A DNA stretch of 53,160 bases from Bacillota bacterium (GTDB lineage: Bacteria > Bacillota > Clostridia > Acetivibrionales > DSM-1351): contig JAEZRV010000094.1 of assembly GCA_023444055.1 (NCBI GenBank), forward strand, positions 1-53,160, in the 5' to 3' direction. Shown here piece by piece: positions 17,337 through 25,744 of this stretch. The notes under the pieces are model-generated. The model was given only the letters and a program-made list of their open reading frames with translations. It searched no databases and was not told where the DNA came from. Each line of letters begins with the position of its first letter. Position 1 is the stretch's first letter. Made by a program: the position numbers and the translations under genes.

Positions 17337-17440
17337 GTGGAGGTTAGCAATAAAGAAATTCGATTTTGTTTAAAAACTAGCTGCGTACCTCCACGAGTAG
17401 AAAACGATTTGTCAAAGTTAAAGTAGAGCGTGGAGGTTAG
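17337..17440 (+). promoter_or_regulatory. Possible translational switch before the thioesterase gene
   Basis: GTGGAGGT at 17337-17344 and CGTGGAGGT at 17429-17437 (the thioesterase ribosome site) are copies of each other. ACCTCCACG at 17387-17395 can pair perfectly with either. Pairing with the first leaves the ribosome site free; pairing with the second buries it. This is an inference from complementarity alone; the intervening sequence matches no riboswitch I recognise. Confidence 0.4.
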
Positions 17441-17441
17441 T

Positions 17442-17870
17442 ATGCATTTTATTGATACACCTTTAACAGTCAGATATGCAGAAACAGATAGAATGGGAAT
17501 TGTTCATCATTCAAATTATGCAGTCTGGTTTGAAGTGGGAAGAACTGCGTTTATAAATAAGTGTGGTATTTCATACTCTGAAATTGAGTCGAAAGGTATA
17601 CTATTACCATTGATAGAGCTAAAATGCAAGTTTATTAACTCATCAACATACGAGGATAAGATTATTGTAAGAACTAACATTAAAGGCTACTCAAGGACGC
17701 AATTGAACTTTTACTATGAGGTTTTTAAAGAACAAGATATGAGCAAACCCATAACTACTGGTGAAACTATTCATGTATGGACAAATAGTGATTTGAAGCC
17801 AATAAACTTACAGAAACACTTTCCTGAACTTTATCATATAATAAGTATAAACTCTATTGAAGATACTTAA
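17442..17870 (+). CDS. Acyl-CoA thioesterase, YbgC/FadM hotdog family
   Basis: 142 residues from ATG 17442 (GGAGG five bases upstream; the frame extends to GTG 17430, but that lies in the ribosome site). The N-terminus VRYAETDRMGIVHHSNYAVW contains the 4-hydroxybenzoyl-CoA thioesterase signature with the catalytic Asp. A hotdog core follows (FINKCGISYSEIE, LPLIELKCKFI, and FYYEVF). It hydrolyses acyl-CoA thioesters in the cytosol. Regulation may be through the leader described above. Confidence 0.88.
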   Translation: MHFIDTPLTVRYAETDRMGIVHHSNYAVWFEVGRTAFINKCGISYSEIESKGILLPLIELKCKFINSSTYEDKIIVRTNIKGYSRTQLNFYYEVFKEQDMSKPITTGETIHVWTNSDLKPINLQKHFPELYHIISINSIEDT

Positions 17871-18171
17871 TAAAATGGCAGAAGGCAGAACATAAATAAG
17901 AAAATACTTATAGTATAAGTAAGAATTAGTACCTGCAATAATAAGACTCACTAACTGTAACGTTAAGAAAGCATTGCATTATATATTGCATTATATAATG
18001 TACTTATGATACACTATGCTTACTCGTTTAATCAGAAATAGCTGTCAAATCTGTAGCTAACACATGATAAATTGGGCTTATTTGTTTATTTTGTTTATAA
18101 TAAACAATTTTGGCTTGTCAACTTATGATTCTTTTTGTGGTTATAATTTTAGTAAATCAGGTGGTGTTCCA

Positions 18172-18738
18172 ATGGTTATTAACATACCAAATATATTAAC
18201 AGCATTAAGACTGCTTATTGTTCCTGTTCTAGGATATTGTATGAACAGCGAAAGGTATATTCTTGCTATAGTTCTTTTTGCTTTAGGTGGAATTACTGAC
18301 GTTGTGGATGGTTACATTGCTAGAAAATTTAATTTAATAACAAAATGGGGCAAGTTCTTTGACCCGTTAGCAGATAAATTGATGCAAATAACAGCATTAA
18401 CTTTTTTAGTTATAAAGGACTTTATTCCTATTGTTGTACTTATTATTGTCGTCTTAAAAGAGTTATTAATGCTAATTGGGGGCATCTTACTATATACAAA
18501 GGGCAAAACAGTTATTGGTGCAAATTGGTATGGAAAACTAGCCACTGTGATTTTTTATTTTGCAATTATTGCTACAATAATTTTAAGATTAGAAAGTTTA
18601 AGCAATAGTTATACTTTATTAGCCGTTAATATTTCATTGGGATTAGCTGTTGCTTGTACACTATTTGCATTAGTGAGATATATAATTATTTATTTAAGAT
18701 TTTCGAAGAATTACAGCAAGGGTAACCAATCAAATTAA
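18172..18738 (+). CDS. pgsA: CDP-diacylglycerol-glycerol-3-phosphate 3-phosphatidyltransferase
   Basis: About 188 residues from ATG 18172 (AGGTGG upstream). A longer frame from 18064 has no ribosome site and would add 36 unneeded residues. The N-terminus NIPNILTALRLLIVPV is typical of PgsA. The CDP-alcohol phosphotransferase motif is complete: Asp43, Asp46-Gly47, Ala50-Arg51, Gly60, Asp64 and Asp68. Four or more membrane spans. It makes phosphatidylglycerolphosphate, the committed step to phosphatidylglycerol and cardiolipin. A terminator follows at about 18862. Confidence 0.93.
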   Translation: MVINIPNILTALRLLIVPVLGYCMNSERYILAIVLFALGGITDVVDGYIARKFNLITKWGKFFDPLADKLMQITALTFLVIKDFIPIVVLIIVVLKELLMLIGGILLYTKGKTVIGANWYGKLATVIFYFAIIATIILRLESLSNSYTLLAVNISLGLAVACTLFALVRYIIIYLRFSKNYSKGNQSN

Positions 18739-18861
18739 GATGCACAACAATAACTATTTAAATGTTTTATTAGTAAATATATTTTATGTCTAAATAATAA
18801 AATTTATTTCAATAAAAGATAAGTCTTTAAATGAAATGGAATTTGTAGTATTTGTATTATT

Positions 18862-18896
18862 AGGTACACTTAATTATATGGTGTACCTTTGTGCTA
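18862..18896 (+). terminator. Terminator after pgsA
   Basis: AGGTACAC (18862-18869) pairs perfectly with GTGTACCT (18881-18888), followed by TTGTGCTATTGTT. The T content is modest. Confidence 0.5.
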
Positions 18897-18983
18897 TTGT
18901 TATTAAATATAGTTTACTTGTACAAGCTAGTATAAAATTAATATAACTGTTGTAATTTTAATAAATTAGTATTATTTTTATGA

Positions 18984-19055
18984 TATAACGAGGCAAGAAG
19001 ATGCAATGAAAATTTTCTACAATCGAAAAATTTCATTTTGAATATAGGCGTTATA
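18984..19055 (+). other. Candidate conserved stem-internal-loop element, copy 2
   Basis: TATAACG (18984-18990) pairs with CGTTATA (19049-19055). Inside are AGGCAAGAAGATGC on the 5' side and TTGAATATAGG on the 3' side, then a 13-bp inner stem with one mismatch (AATGAAAATTTTC at 19005-19017, GAAAAATTTCATT at 19025-19037). The outer stem and both loop sequences recur at 7398-7464. The ribosome site of the DUF5685 gene lies just downstream. Confidence 0.45.
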
Positions 19056-19074
19056 ACTAATTTGGAGGATACAC

Positions 19075-19953
19075 ATGTTTGGATATATTATGCCCGAAAA
19101 GCCTGAATTAAAAGTAAAAGAATTTGATATATATCGTGCGTATTATTGTGGAGTTTGCAAGTCTATAGGAAAAAGGCATGGTCAAATAAAAAGAATGACA
19201 CTTACTTACGATGCGGCTTTTTTAGCGTTGCTTTTATGTTCAATAATGAATGTTGAGACAAAAATTAAAAAAGAAAACTGTATGGTACATCCTACAAAAA
19301 AATCATTTGTTGTTTATAATGAAATTATTGATTATTCATCCGACATTAATATAATTTTAGCGTATAATAATACTGTAGATAAGTGGAAAGATGATAAATC
19401 AAAAAAAGCTTTAGTAAGTTTAGTGGGGCTTAAAAGGACGTACAAAAAGCTGACGGTAATGTATCCAGAGAAATGTGCTATAATAAATAAAAGATTAGAG
19501 GAACTTTCTTTACTGGAAAAAAATAATTGTGATTCTATTGATAAAGCTGCAGAACCTTTTGCAAAGTTAATGGAAGAGGTATTAGACTATGAAAAGCTTG
19601 ATGATAATACCAGACAGGTTTTGAGATGGATGGGCTATAATTTGGGAAAATGGATTTATTTGATTGATGCATTTGATGACTTAGAAGATGATATAAAAAA
19701 TGCTAGCTACAATCCATTACTCACCCATTTTAAATATAATGGAAAAGGTGTTTGTGAGTTTAAAACAGATATAAAGGAACAAATAGAATTTACTTTGTTA
19801 TACTGCCTGGGTGAGACATCTAAAGCATTTGAGTTATTAACAACGAAGGAAAACAAAGGTATTTTAGAAAATATATTATATATAGGAATGTTAAGTAAGA
19901 CTGACAAAATTTTATGCCAGAGGAGTTGTGTTAAAGGTGAAGAATCCATATGA
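19075..19953 (+). CDS. DUF5685 family protein
   Basis: 292 residues starting MFGYIMPEKPELKVKEFDIY after GGAGG. It then has YRAYYCGVCKSIGKRHG, with a CxxC-like start, and LTYDAAFLALLL. The second half contains an acidic helix YLIDAFDDLEDDIKNASYNP that resembles the aspartate-rich region of isoprenoid synthase-fold proteins. This combination is typical of DUF5685, a clostridial family of unknown function usually found beside a DnaJ-like gene, as here. The stop overlaps the start of that gene by 26 bases, so they are translationally coupled. Confidence 0.75.
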   Translation: MFGYIMPEKPELKVKEFDIYRAYYCGVCKSIGKRHGQIKRMTLTYDAAFLALLLCSIMNVETKIKKENCMVHPTKKSFVVYNEIIDYSSDINIILAYNNTVDKWKDDKSKKALVSLVGLKRTYKKLTVMYPEKCAIINKRLEELSLLEKNNCDSIDKAAEPFAKLMEEVLDYEKLDDNTRQVLRWMGYNLGKWIYLIDAFDDLEDDIKNASYNPLLTHFKYNGKGVCEFKTDIKEQIEFTLLYCLGETSKAFELLTTKENKGILENILYIGMLSKTDKILCQRSCVKGEESI

Positions 19954-20590
19954 GGTACTAGGAATTAAAGAAGGAGCTTCTGAAGACGAAATTAAAAGAG
20001 CATATAGAGATCAGGTAAAAAAATATCATCCTGATCAATATCAAGATAATCCTCTTTCTAAATTAGCTGAGGAAAAACTCAGAGAAGTAAATGAAGCCTA
20101 TGAGTATCTAACAGGTAAAGGTCAAAGTGCAAAATCCAGCAATGGCTGGAGTGGTAGAAGTGCAGGAACTAATCCAAGTCAAAGCAGCAGTTCATACAGT
20201 AATAACTCATATAGTAACAGTGGTGGTGATAGCTTTGGACAAATAAGAATGCATATAAACAATGGTAATATAATGCAGGCTGAGTCTATTCTTGAGAATA
20301 TTGGAAACAAGAATGCGGAGTGGTTTTACCTAAGAGGACTAATATTTATGAAAAAAGGCTGGTACAATGAAGCCTCGATGAATATTAAGCAAGCTGTTAA
20401 TATGGACCCTTCAAATTTTGAATACAGAAATACGCTTAATAGGATGAATTCTAATAATAATATGTATCGTGGAAATGCAGGCAATAGAGGCTATAATGCG
20501 GGACCTAGCTTCTGTGATATGTGTACCTGCTTGTGGTGTTCTGACTCTATGTGTGAATGTCTTGGAGGAGATTTGTTATCCTGCTGTTAA
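19928..20590 (+). CDS. J-domain (DnaJ-like) protein with TPR-like region and Cys-rich tail
   Basis: 220 residues from GTG 19928. The J domain is at residues 6-63 (NPYEVLGIKEGASEDEIKRA; HPD at 34-36). A Ser/Gly/Asn-rich linker follows, then a TPR-like helical repeat at about 100-165 (MQAESILENI, EWFYLRGLIFMKKGWYNEA). The last 27 residues hold nine cysteines (CDMCTCLWCSDSMC then C.....CC). It lacks the DnaJ zinc-finger and substrate domains, so it probably directs Hsp70 to a specific partner, perhaps the DUF5685 protein encoded just before it. The Cys tail may bind a metal or a membrane. Confidence 0.85.
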   Translation: MLKVKNPYEVLGIKEGASEDEIKRAYRDQVKKYHPDQYQDNPLSKLAEEKLREVNEAYEYLTGKGQSAKSSNGWSGRSAGTNPSQSSSSYSNNSYSNSGGDSFGQIRMHINNGNIMQAESILENIGNKNAEWFYLRGLIFMKKGWYNEASMNIKQAVNMDPSNFEYRNTLNRMNSNNNMYRGNAGNRGYNAGPSFCDMCTCLWCSDSMCECLGGDLLSCC

Positions 20591-20620
20591 AATTATGTTT
20601 TTTGGAGGAATATTAATAAC

Positions 20621-21136
20621 ATGAACAACAATAAAAGAGTAAAAGGCATTGCATTAGGAGGTATTCTTGCTGCTTTTACAGTAATATGCGTTTTTCTTGC
20701 GTCTGTTCTTCCAACTAGTGTGCTTTCGCTATATGCTGTTAGCTCGTTGTTTATTTCAATTATTATTATTGAATTTGGTATAAAAGCAGGTTGGACTTTC
20801 TATCTGGCTTCGAGCATATTATCGACAGTTTTGATACCTAGGCTGGAAGTTATACCGTTTATCGTATTTTTCGGAATATATGGATTGATAAAGTTCTATG
20901 TTGAAAGAGTAAAAAGTAGAGTTTTAGAATATATATTAAAGCTTGTTTATTTTAATATATGCTTGGTACTTGGGTTATTCTTCTTAAAGGAGCTAATACT
21001 TAACGGAATGAATATTTCAGTGCCGATTTACATTGTTGCTGCATTATTAGAGGTGGTTTTTATATTATACGATTATGTATATACATTGTTTATTAGGTTC
21101 TATGCATCAAGTTTAAAACCGAAATTGAAGCTGTAG
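20621..21136 (+). CDS. Integral membrane protein, unknown
   Basis: 171 residues with about five hydrophobic segments. The start KGIALGGILAAFTVICVFLA followed by VLPTSVLSLYAVSSLF is the pattern of clostridial multi-span proteins often annotated as ECF-transporter-S-like or simply membrane protein. The segment FFGIYGLIKFYVERVKSR is charged at the cytoplasmic side. It follows the DnaJ-like gene by 30 bases with a GGAGG, so it is in the same operon. No function can be assigned. Confidence 0.6.
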   Translation: MNNNKRVKGIALGGILAAFTVICVFLASVLPTSVLSLYAVSSLFISIIIIEFGIKAGWTFYLASSILSTVLIPRLEVIPFIVFFGIYGLIKFYVERVKSRVLEYILKLVYFNICLVLGLFFLKELILNGMNISVPIYIVAALLEVVFILYDYVYTLFIRFYASSLKPKLKL

Positions 21137-21170
21137 CTTTTAGCAGGTTTTTATGGAAATAAATTGAAAT

Positions 21171-21218
21171 AAAGTGTTGCGTATATTACAATAAATGTAA
21201 ATTGCAGCGCTTTTTTTA
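21171..21218 (+). terminator. Terminator of the DUF5685 operon
   Basis: AAAGTGTTGC (21171-21180) pairs with GCAGCGCTTT (21204-21213) through two wobble pairs, with an inner TTACA/TGTAA, followed by a run of Ts. Confidence 0.7.
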
Positions 21219-21251
21219 TTATGAACAAAAAGGTACTCACGGAGGTCAACT

Positions 21252-21542
21252 ATGAGCCCAGCATTTTCATATTCTATTGCTGTTTTTATGATTATATTTG
21301 TAGCTGGCTGTTCTGTAAATTTGCTCAAACAGCATTATATATTTCAGCTAATTGGCATAGCCTTTTTCTTCACATATATAGTTGTTAATTCGGCTATATT
21401 AGTTGATAATACTGTGAACATAACCTTTTATCGACTTTTTTATAAATCACTCCCAAGTTTATTTGGCATGTCTGCATGTCTTATATGTTTAGCGTTAGGA
21501 GTTTGGATATTTCCTGCAATTAGAAGCAAATTTAAGGATTAG
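21252..21542 (+). CDS. Small membrane protein, unknown
   Basis: 96 residues, three hydrophobic spans (SYSIAVFMIIFVAG, FQLIGIAFFFTYIVVN, LFGMSACLICLALGVWIF). A clear GGAGG precedes ATG 21252, which supports translation. It stands alone after a terminator and before the dockerin-like gene. I recognise no family. Confidence 0.55.
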   Translation: MSPAFSYSIAVFMIIFVAGCSVNLLKQHYIFQLIGIAFFFTYIVVNSAILVDNTVNITFYRLFYKSLPSLFGMSACLICLALGVWIFPAIRSKFKD

Positions 21543-21868
21543 TTGTCTTTTACTATTTTATTATTTACAAGAATTAGGAAAATCAATGTCTAACTTGTGA
21601 CATTTTTTTGTGAGTTGTGCTAAGTAACAACCAAAATGTGCGAAATGTAAGAAATATGAAATGATTTGTAATGTAAATAATGTGCATTTGGTAATGTTGA
21701 CAATATATAACATATTTAGTATTATATAAACATGATTTTCCTTCGAAGGTAAATAATGTAAAAAGGATTAATTTAAAATCTTTGTGGCTTTATGGTTATT
21801 AAAGGTTGATATTAATCGAATATTGAAATGCATTATTAAAATTTTATTAATAAGGAGAAAGAGTTTAT

Positions 21869-22753
21869 ATGTTTAATAAAAAGAGAGTTTCAATTTGTAT
21901 TGCCTTAGTAATGATTATGACTGCATTATTTTCAGTAAGCGTATTCGCAACAGACGCACCTACTGCACCAACAAACTTAACTGCCACTAAAATTGCTGCA
22001 ACAGCGATAGAATTATCATGGACTGCATCTACTGATGATGAGGGAATTAGCTATTATGTTATTTGGAATAGGAACACAAATGATTCATATACTACAACTT
22101 CAACTAAATATGCTGTTGTCGGTCTTACTCCAGTAACTTATTACGACTTTGATGTGTTTGCAATAGATACTGAATTAAAGAGTTCTCCATTAGCTCATTT
22201 AAATAATGATGTACAAACTTCAACTCAAGCAAATACTACTTACCAGGTTTATGGTAATATAGAACCTGATATTATTTATTTTGGTGGAGATGATGCTTTA
22301 AAAGATTTTAAAGTAGAAATACAGTCTGTTAATCCAAGCTATTACGAATGTACATACACTAATTTAAATGGTGAGTATATGTTTCCAATGGTTCCAAGTG
22401 ATTATGTGTGTACCATAATAATAAGCAAACCAGGATTTCTTACAAGAACATTACAGTTGAGCGCAATTACTGGAAATATAACAATTGATGATCAAGCTAA
22501 GGATTCCATAATCTTATGGCCAGGAGAGTTAACTTCTGATGGAGCAATTAACCAAGCGGATGTAATGGCATTAAGTGCACACTACAATACAGAGAGAGGA
22601 GAATCAGGATATGATGTTGTATGTGACTTCAATAGAAATGGATATATAAACGACGCTGATTTAGATGCTCTTAATAATCATTGGGGTACAATTTCATCAA
22701 ACTATCCTACAAATTATGTTGTATCTTCAGCTCAAATTAAGCCACAGTACTAA
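21869..22753 (+). CDS. Secreted fibronectin type III / carboxypeptidase-regulatory-like / dockerin-like protein
   Basis: 294 residues. A signal peptide is cleaved near VFA at 27. An FnIII domain (APTAPTNLTATKIAATAIEL, ISYYVIWNRN, VGLTPVTYYDFDV) covers about 30-118, and a CarboxypepD_reg-like beta domain covers about 124-215 (YTNLNGEYMFPMVP). A dockerin-like pair of EF-hand loops follows at about 218-272: GELTSDGAINQADVMAL and DFNRNGYINDADLDALNNHW. The second loop has all calcium ligands; the first lacks its opening Asp. It has no catalytic domain, so it may attach to a cohesin or a wall component rather than act as a cellulosomal enzyme. Monocistronic, with a strong terminator downstream. Confidence 0.82.
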   Translation: MFNKKRVSICIALVMIMTALFSVSVFATDAPTAPTNLTATKIAATAIELSWTASTDDEGISYYVIWNRNTNDSYTTTSTKYAVVGLTPVTYYDFDVFAIDTELKSSPLAHLNNDVQTSTQANTTYQVYGNIEPDIIYFGGDDALKDFKVEIQSVNPSYYECTYTNLNGEYMFPMVPSDYVCTIIISKPGFLTRTLQLSAITGNITIDDQAKDSIILWPGELTSDGAINQADVMALSAHYNTERGESGYDVVCDFNRNGYINDADLDALNNHWGTISSNYPTNYVVSSAQIKPQY

Positions 22754-23312
22754 TATTATAACTGATAAGTTTTTCAAGGGTAAGGAAGCGTAGGTTTTAT
22801 CGGATAAAAATGGGAGATTTAATGTTCTTTTAAACAAGAGCTGATAAAGGTCTTATGTATTACAATTTTTATTTGGAATTGCTAATTTTTAGTTATGGAT
22901 TTTCCTACGAATTAAATGAATAAATGAAATACATATGCCACTATTAGGGTGTTTGCCCTAATTAGTGGCATTTATTATTTCATAGGAAAATGTAAATTTT
23001 TCAATGGGTTTTTTGTAAGCCTTATCAGTGAAAAAATTCTGATTAATTTGCAAATAGTTTGAACTAATGTGATATAATAAATAAAGTTTATTGCAATTAT
23101 TATAAATCGAAATTGTAACAATTTAATATTGCTCATAACGAAAATGTAAGTGAATAGACAAAAAGCTATATATGATTGAATAATAATGAAACTCAATTAT
23201 TATGAAACTTAATTATTTTAGTAAATGTGTCAAACTATTAATATGATTCTCTAATTATAGAAAACTATTTTAATAACATATAAACTTAGGAATAATGAAG
23301 GGAGTTTACAAT
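22754..23312. other. Noncoding region between dockerin-like gene and cupin regulator
   Basis: About 560 bases with a strong terminator at 22935-22977 and otherwise AT-rich sequence. Several TATAAT-like boxes occur, but no promoter is convincing. AAGGGAG near 23298 serves the regulator start at 23313. Confidence 0.5.
22935..22977 (+). terminator. Strong terminator after the dockerin-like gene
   Basis: ATGCCACTATTAGGG is complementary to CCCTAATTAGTGGCAT, about 15 bp with a one-base bulge and a short loop, followed by TTATTATTT. Confidence 0.85.
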
Positions 23313-23861
23313 ATGAATGAAAAGGTAAAGGATATTGCGGTCAGAATTAAAGGTTTGAGGCTGTTAGCTGGGTATACTGAGAAGGAAGTGGCAAGCACTA
23401 TTGGATTAAGCGTAGATGAATATTTAAAATATGAAAATGCTGAAGATGATATTCCAGTGAGCATGCTGTATGAGATTGCTGAATATTATAAAGTCGATAT
23501 GACAGAAATTTTAACAGGTACATCGCCTAAACTGCATGATATCAGTTTTGTAAAAAAAGGCGAGGGCTTAAAAGTCGAAAGATATGATCAATATAACTTT
23601 GAGAGTTTGGCATATAAATACTCAAATAGAAAGATAGAACCTTTGCTTGTTAAGCTTGAACCTGAAAATTCCCCTGAATTCGTTTCGCATAAGGGTCAAG
23701 AATTCAATTTTTGTCTTGAAGGCAGGATGCAGGTAAAAATAGGCAAGGAAAGTTTTACTATGGAACCTGGTGATTCTTTGTATTTCAATTCAACACTGCC
23801 GCACAAACAGCTTGCACTGGACGGAAAAGCGGCTAAGTTTATAACAATTATTTTGCTTTGA
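23313..23861 (+). CDS. XRE-family transcriptional regulator with cupin domain
   Basis: About 182 residues from ATG 23313 (AAGGGAG upstream; the ATG at 23295 overlaps it). Residues 1-65 are a helix-turn-helix (IAVRIKGLRLLAGYTEKEVA, GLSVDEYLKYENAEDDIPVS). Residues about 115-180 are a cupin barrel (SHKGQEFNFCLEGRMQVKIG, then MEPGDSLYFNSTLPHK). Such proteins sense a small ligand or metal in the cupin. The next gene is an acyl-CoA synthetase about 130 bases on, and this pairing recurs in clostridia, so it probably controls that gene. Confidence 0.88.
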   Translation: MNEKVKDIAVRIKGLRLLAGYTEKEVASTIGLSVDEYLKYENAEDDIPVSMLYEIAEYYKVDMTEILTGTSPKLHDISFVKKGEGLKVERYDQYNFESLAYKYSNRKIEPLLVKLEPENSPEFVSHKGQEFNFCLEGRMQVKIGKESFTMEPGDSLYFNSTLPHKQLALDGKAAKFITIILL

Positions 23862-23976
23862 TAGCATATATAACATGCAGTTGATAAGTTGTAGAATATG
23901 AGACACAACGGTAGGTAGATAAGGTAGCATATAAAACATGCAGTTAATAATGTTGAAAAACTACGGTAGATAAGGT
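23862..23976 (+). repeat. Imperfect tandem duplication between regulator and acyl-CoA synthetase
   Basis: TAGCATATATAACATGCAGT at 23862 recurs as TAGCATATAAAACATGCAGT at 23925, and each copy ends with GGTAGATAAGG (the first about 63 bases, the second about 51). The second copy leads straight into the synthetase ribosome site. Repeated operator sites for the upstream regulator are possible but unproven. Confidence 0.6.
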
Positions 23977-23992
23977 AATGGAGGATAAAAAA

Positions 23993-25684
23993 ATGGCTTT
24001 AGATGAGAGATATTTAGAGAAAAGTGAATTTGATTCATATGAGGATTTTAGCGAAAACTTTAAGCTTATAGTTCCTGAAAATTTCAATTTCGCTTATGAC
24101 ATTATAGATGAATACGCAAAAAATGAACCGGAAAGACTTGCGCTTGTTTGGTGTGATGATAAAGGAAATGAAAGAAAGTTTACTTTTAAAGAATTAAAAT
24201 ACTGGTCTGATAAGACTGCGAATTACCTTACATCAAAGGGTGTAAGTAAAGGTGATAAAATAATATTTATTTTAAGAAGAAGGTTTGAGTTTTACTTTTT
24301 TGCATTTGCTTCTTGCAAAATAGGTTCTATCTTTATTCCATGTACTAACCAATTGATGAAAAAGGATATTGTATATAGGAATAATGCAGCAGGAGTTAAG
24401 GCAATTGTAGCATATAATGATGATGGCATTCCTGAACATGTAGATAATTCAAGATTAGATTCTCCAACAGTTGATACCTATATTATGGTTGGAGGAAACA
24501 AAGAGGGCTGGCTGGATTTTGATAGTGAAATTGAATCTGTTTCTGATAATTGGTCAAGACCAGAAGGCGATAAAAACACAACAAATAAAGATTTAATGAT
24601 GATTTATTTTACATCAGGAACTACTAGTATGCCTAAAATGGCTATGCATGACTTTACTCATCCTTTGGGACATATTGTTACAGCAAAATATTGGCATAGG
24701 GTAGTAGATAAAGGTTTGCATATTTCAGTTGCTGATTCAGGCTGGGCAAAGTTTGGATGGGGTAAACTCTTTGGACAGTGGATATGTGGTGCTGTTCAGT
24801 TCCTTTATGATATGGAAAGATTTGATGCATGTAATTTACTTGAGAAGTTAGCAAAATATGAAGTAAAGACTTTCTGTGCACCACCTACTATTTATAGATT
24901 TTTACTTCAACATGATATTGCAAGCTATGATTTATCCTCATTAACTAATTGCTCAACTGCTGGAGAACCTTTAAACCCTGAAATATTTAATAGGTTTAAA
25001 AACATTACAGGTCATGAGATTTTGAATGGATTCGGACAGACTGAAACTACTGTTATTGTTGCAAATTTTGAATGGTTGAAGGTAGACCCTGGAGCAATGG
25101 GAATGCCAAACCCAGCATATAATATTGATGTTGTAGATGAAAATAATAATTCTTGCCCAGCAGGTGAGGAAGGCGAGCTTGTAATAAGAGATGTTGACAC
25201 GGCGAAGCCAGCAGGATTGTTCTGCGGTTATTATAAAGACCCTGAAGCAACTTCTAAAGTATGGCATGATAATACATATCATACCGGAGATGTTGTTTAT
25301 AGAGATGAGCATGGTTTCCTGTGGTTTGTAGGAAGAAACGATGATGTTATTAAGGCATCAGGATATAGAATAAGTCCTTTTGAGGTTGAAAGTGCATTGA
25401 TAGAACATCCTGCAGTACTGGAATGTGCTGTAACAGGAGCACCAGACAGCGTAAGAGGAACTGTTGTTAAGGCAACTATAACTCTTACTAAAGGCTATGA
25501 ACCTTCAGAGGAGCTAAAAAAGGATATACAGAATTATGTTAAAAAGGTTACTGCTCCATATAAATATCCAAGAATTATTGAATTCGTGGATGAATTGCCG
25601 AAGACTATTAGCGGTAAAATAAAGAGAGCGCATATTCGTCATGAAGATAACGAAAAATTGACACAAAATAGGGACACTAAATGA
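23993..25684 (+). CDS. AMP-forming acyl-CoA synthetase (acetyl/medium-chain type)
   Basis: About 563 residues from ATG 23993, seven bases after GGAGG (an ATG at 23978 lies upstream of that site). The adenylation core has YFTSGTTSMPKM at 205-216, DSGWAKFGWGKLFG, NGFGQTETTV and YHTGD. The C-terminal lid has GRNDDVIKASGYRISPFEVE and the catalytic Lys542 in TISGKIKR. It activates a carboxylic acid with ATP to the acyl-AMP and then the CoA thioester; sequence layout is closest to the AcsM/medium-chain acyl-CoA ligases. The substrate is not certain. It is linked to the cupin regulator and ends close to mutS2. Confidence 0.88.
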   Translation: MALDERYLEKSEFDSYEDFSENFKLIVPENFNFAYDIIDEYAKNEPERLALVWCDDKGNERKFTFKELKYWSDKTANYLTSKGVSKGDKIIFILRRRFEFYFFAFASCKIGSIFIPCTNQLMKKDIVYRNNAAGVKAIVAYNDDGIPEHVDNSRLDSPTVDTYIMVGGNKEGWLDFDSEIESVSDNWSRPEGDKNTTNKDLMMIYFTSGTTSMPKMAMHDFTHPLGHIVTAKYWHRVVDKGLHISVADSGWAKFGWGKLFGQWICGAVQFLYDMERFDACNLLEKLAKYEVKTFCAPPTIYRFLLQHDIASYDLSSLTNCSTAGEPLNPEIFNRFKNITGHEILNGFGQTETTVIVANFEWLKVDPGAMGMPNPAYNIDVVDENNNSCPAGEEGELVIRDVDTAKPAGLFCGYYKDPEATSKVWHDNTYHTGDVVYRDEHGFLWFVGRNDDVIKASGYRISPFEVESALIEHPAVLECAVTGAPDSVRGTVVKATITLTKGYEPSEELKKDIQNYVKKVTAPYKYPRIIEFVDELPKTISGKIKRAHIRHEDNEKLTQNRDTK

Positions 25685-25744
25685 TAAGCCCCTGAAGTAA
25701 TGGTAAGTTATTTAAATGTTCCTGAGAGAGGAATTGCTATAACG

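Noticed and set aside
17395..17440. GAG/TAG triplets near the thioesterase start as a TRAP target
   Set aside because: Only four to six triplets with irregular spacing; TRAP sites usually have 8-11 repeats with 2-3 base spacers.
21869..22753. A cellulosomal enzyme
   Set aside because: The dockerin-like pair is present but the first calcium loop is degenerate and there is no catalytic domain; no cohesin or scaffoldin gene is in the window.
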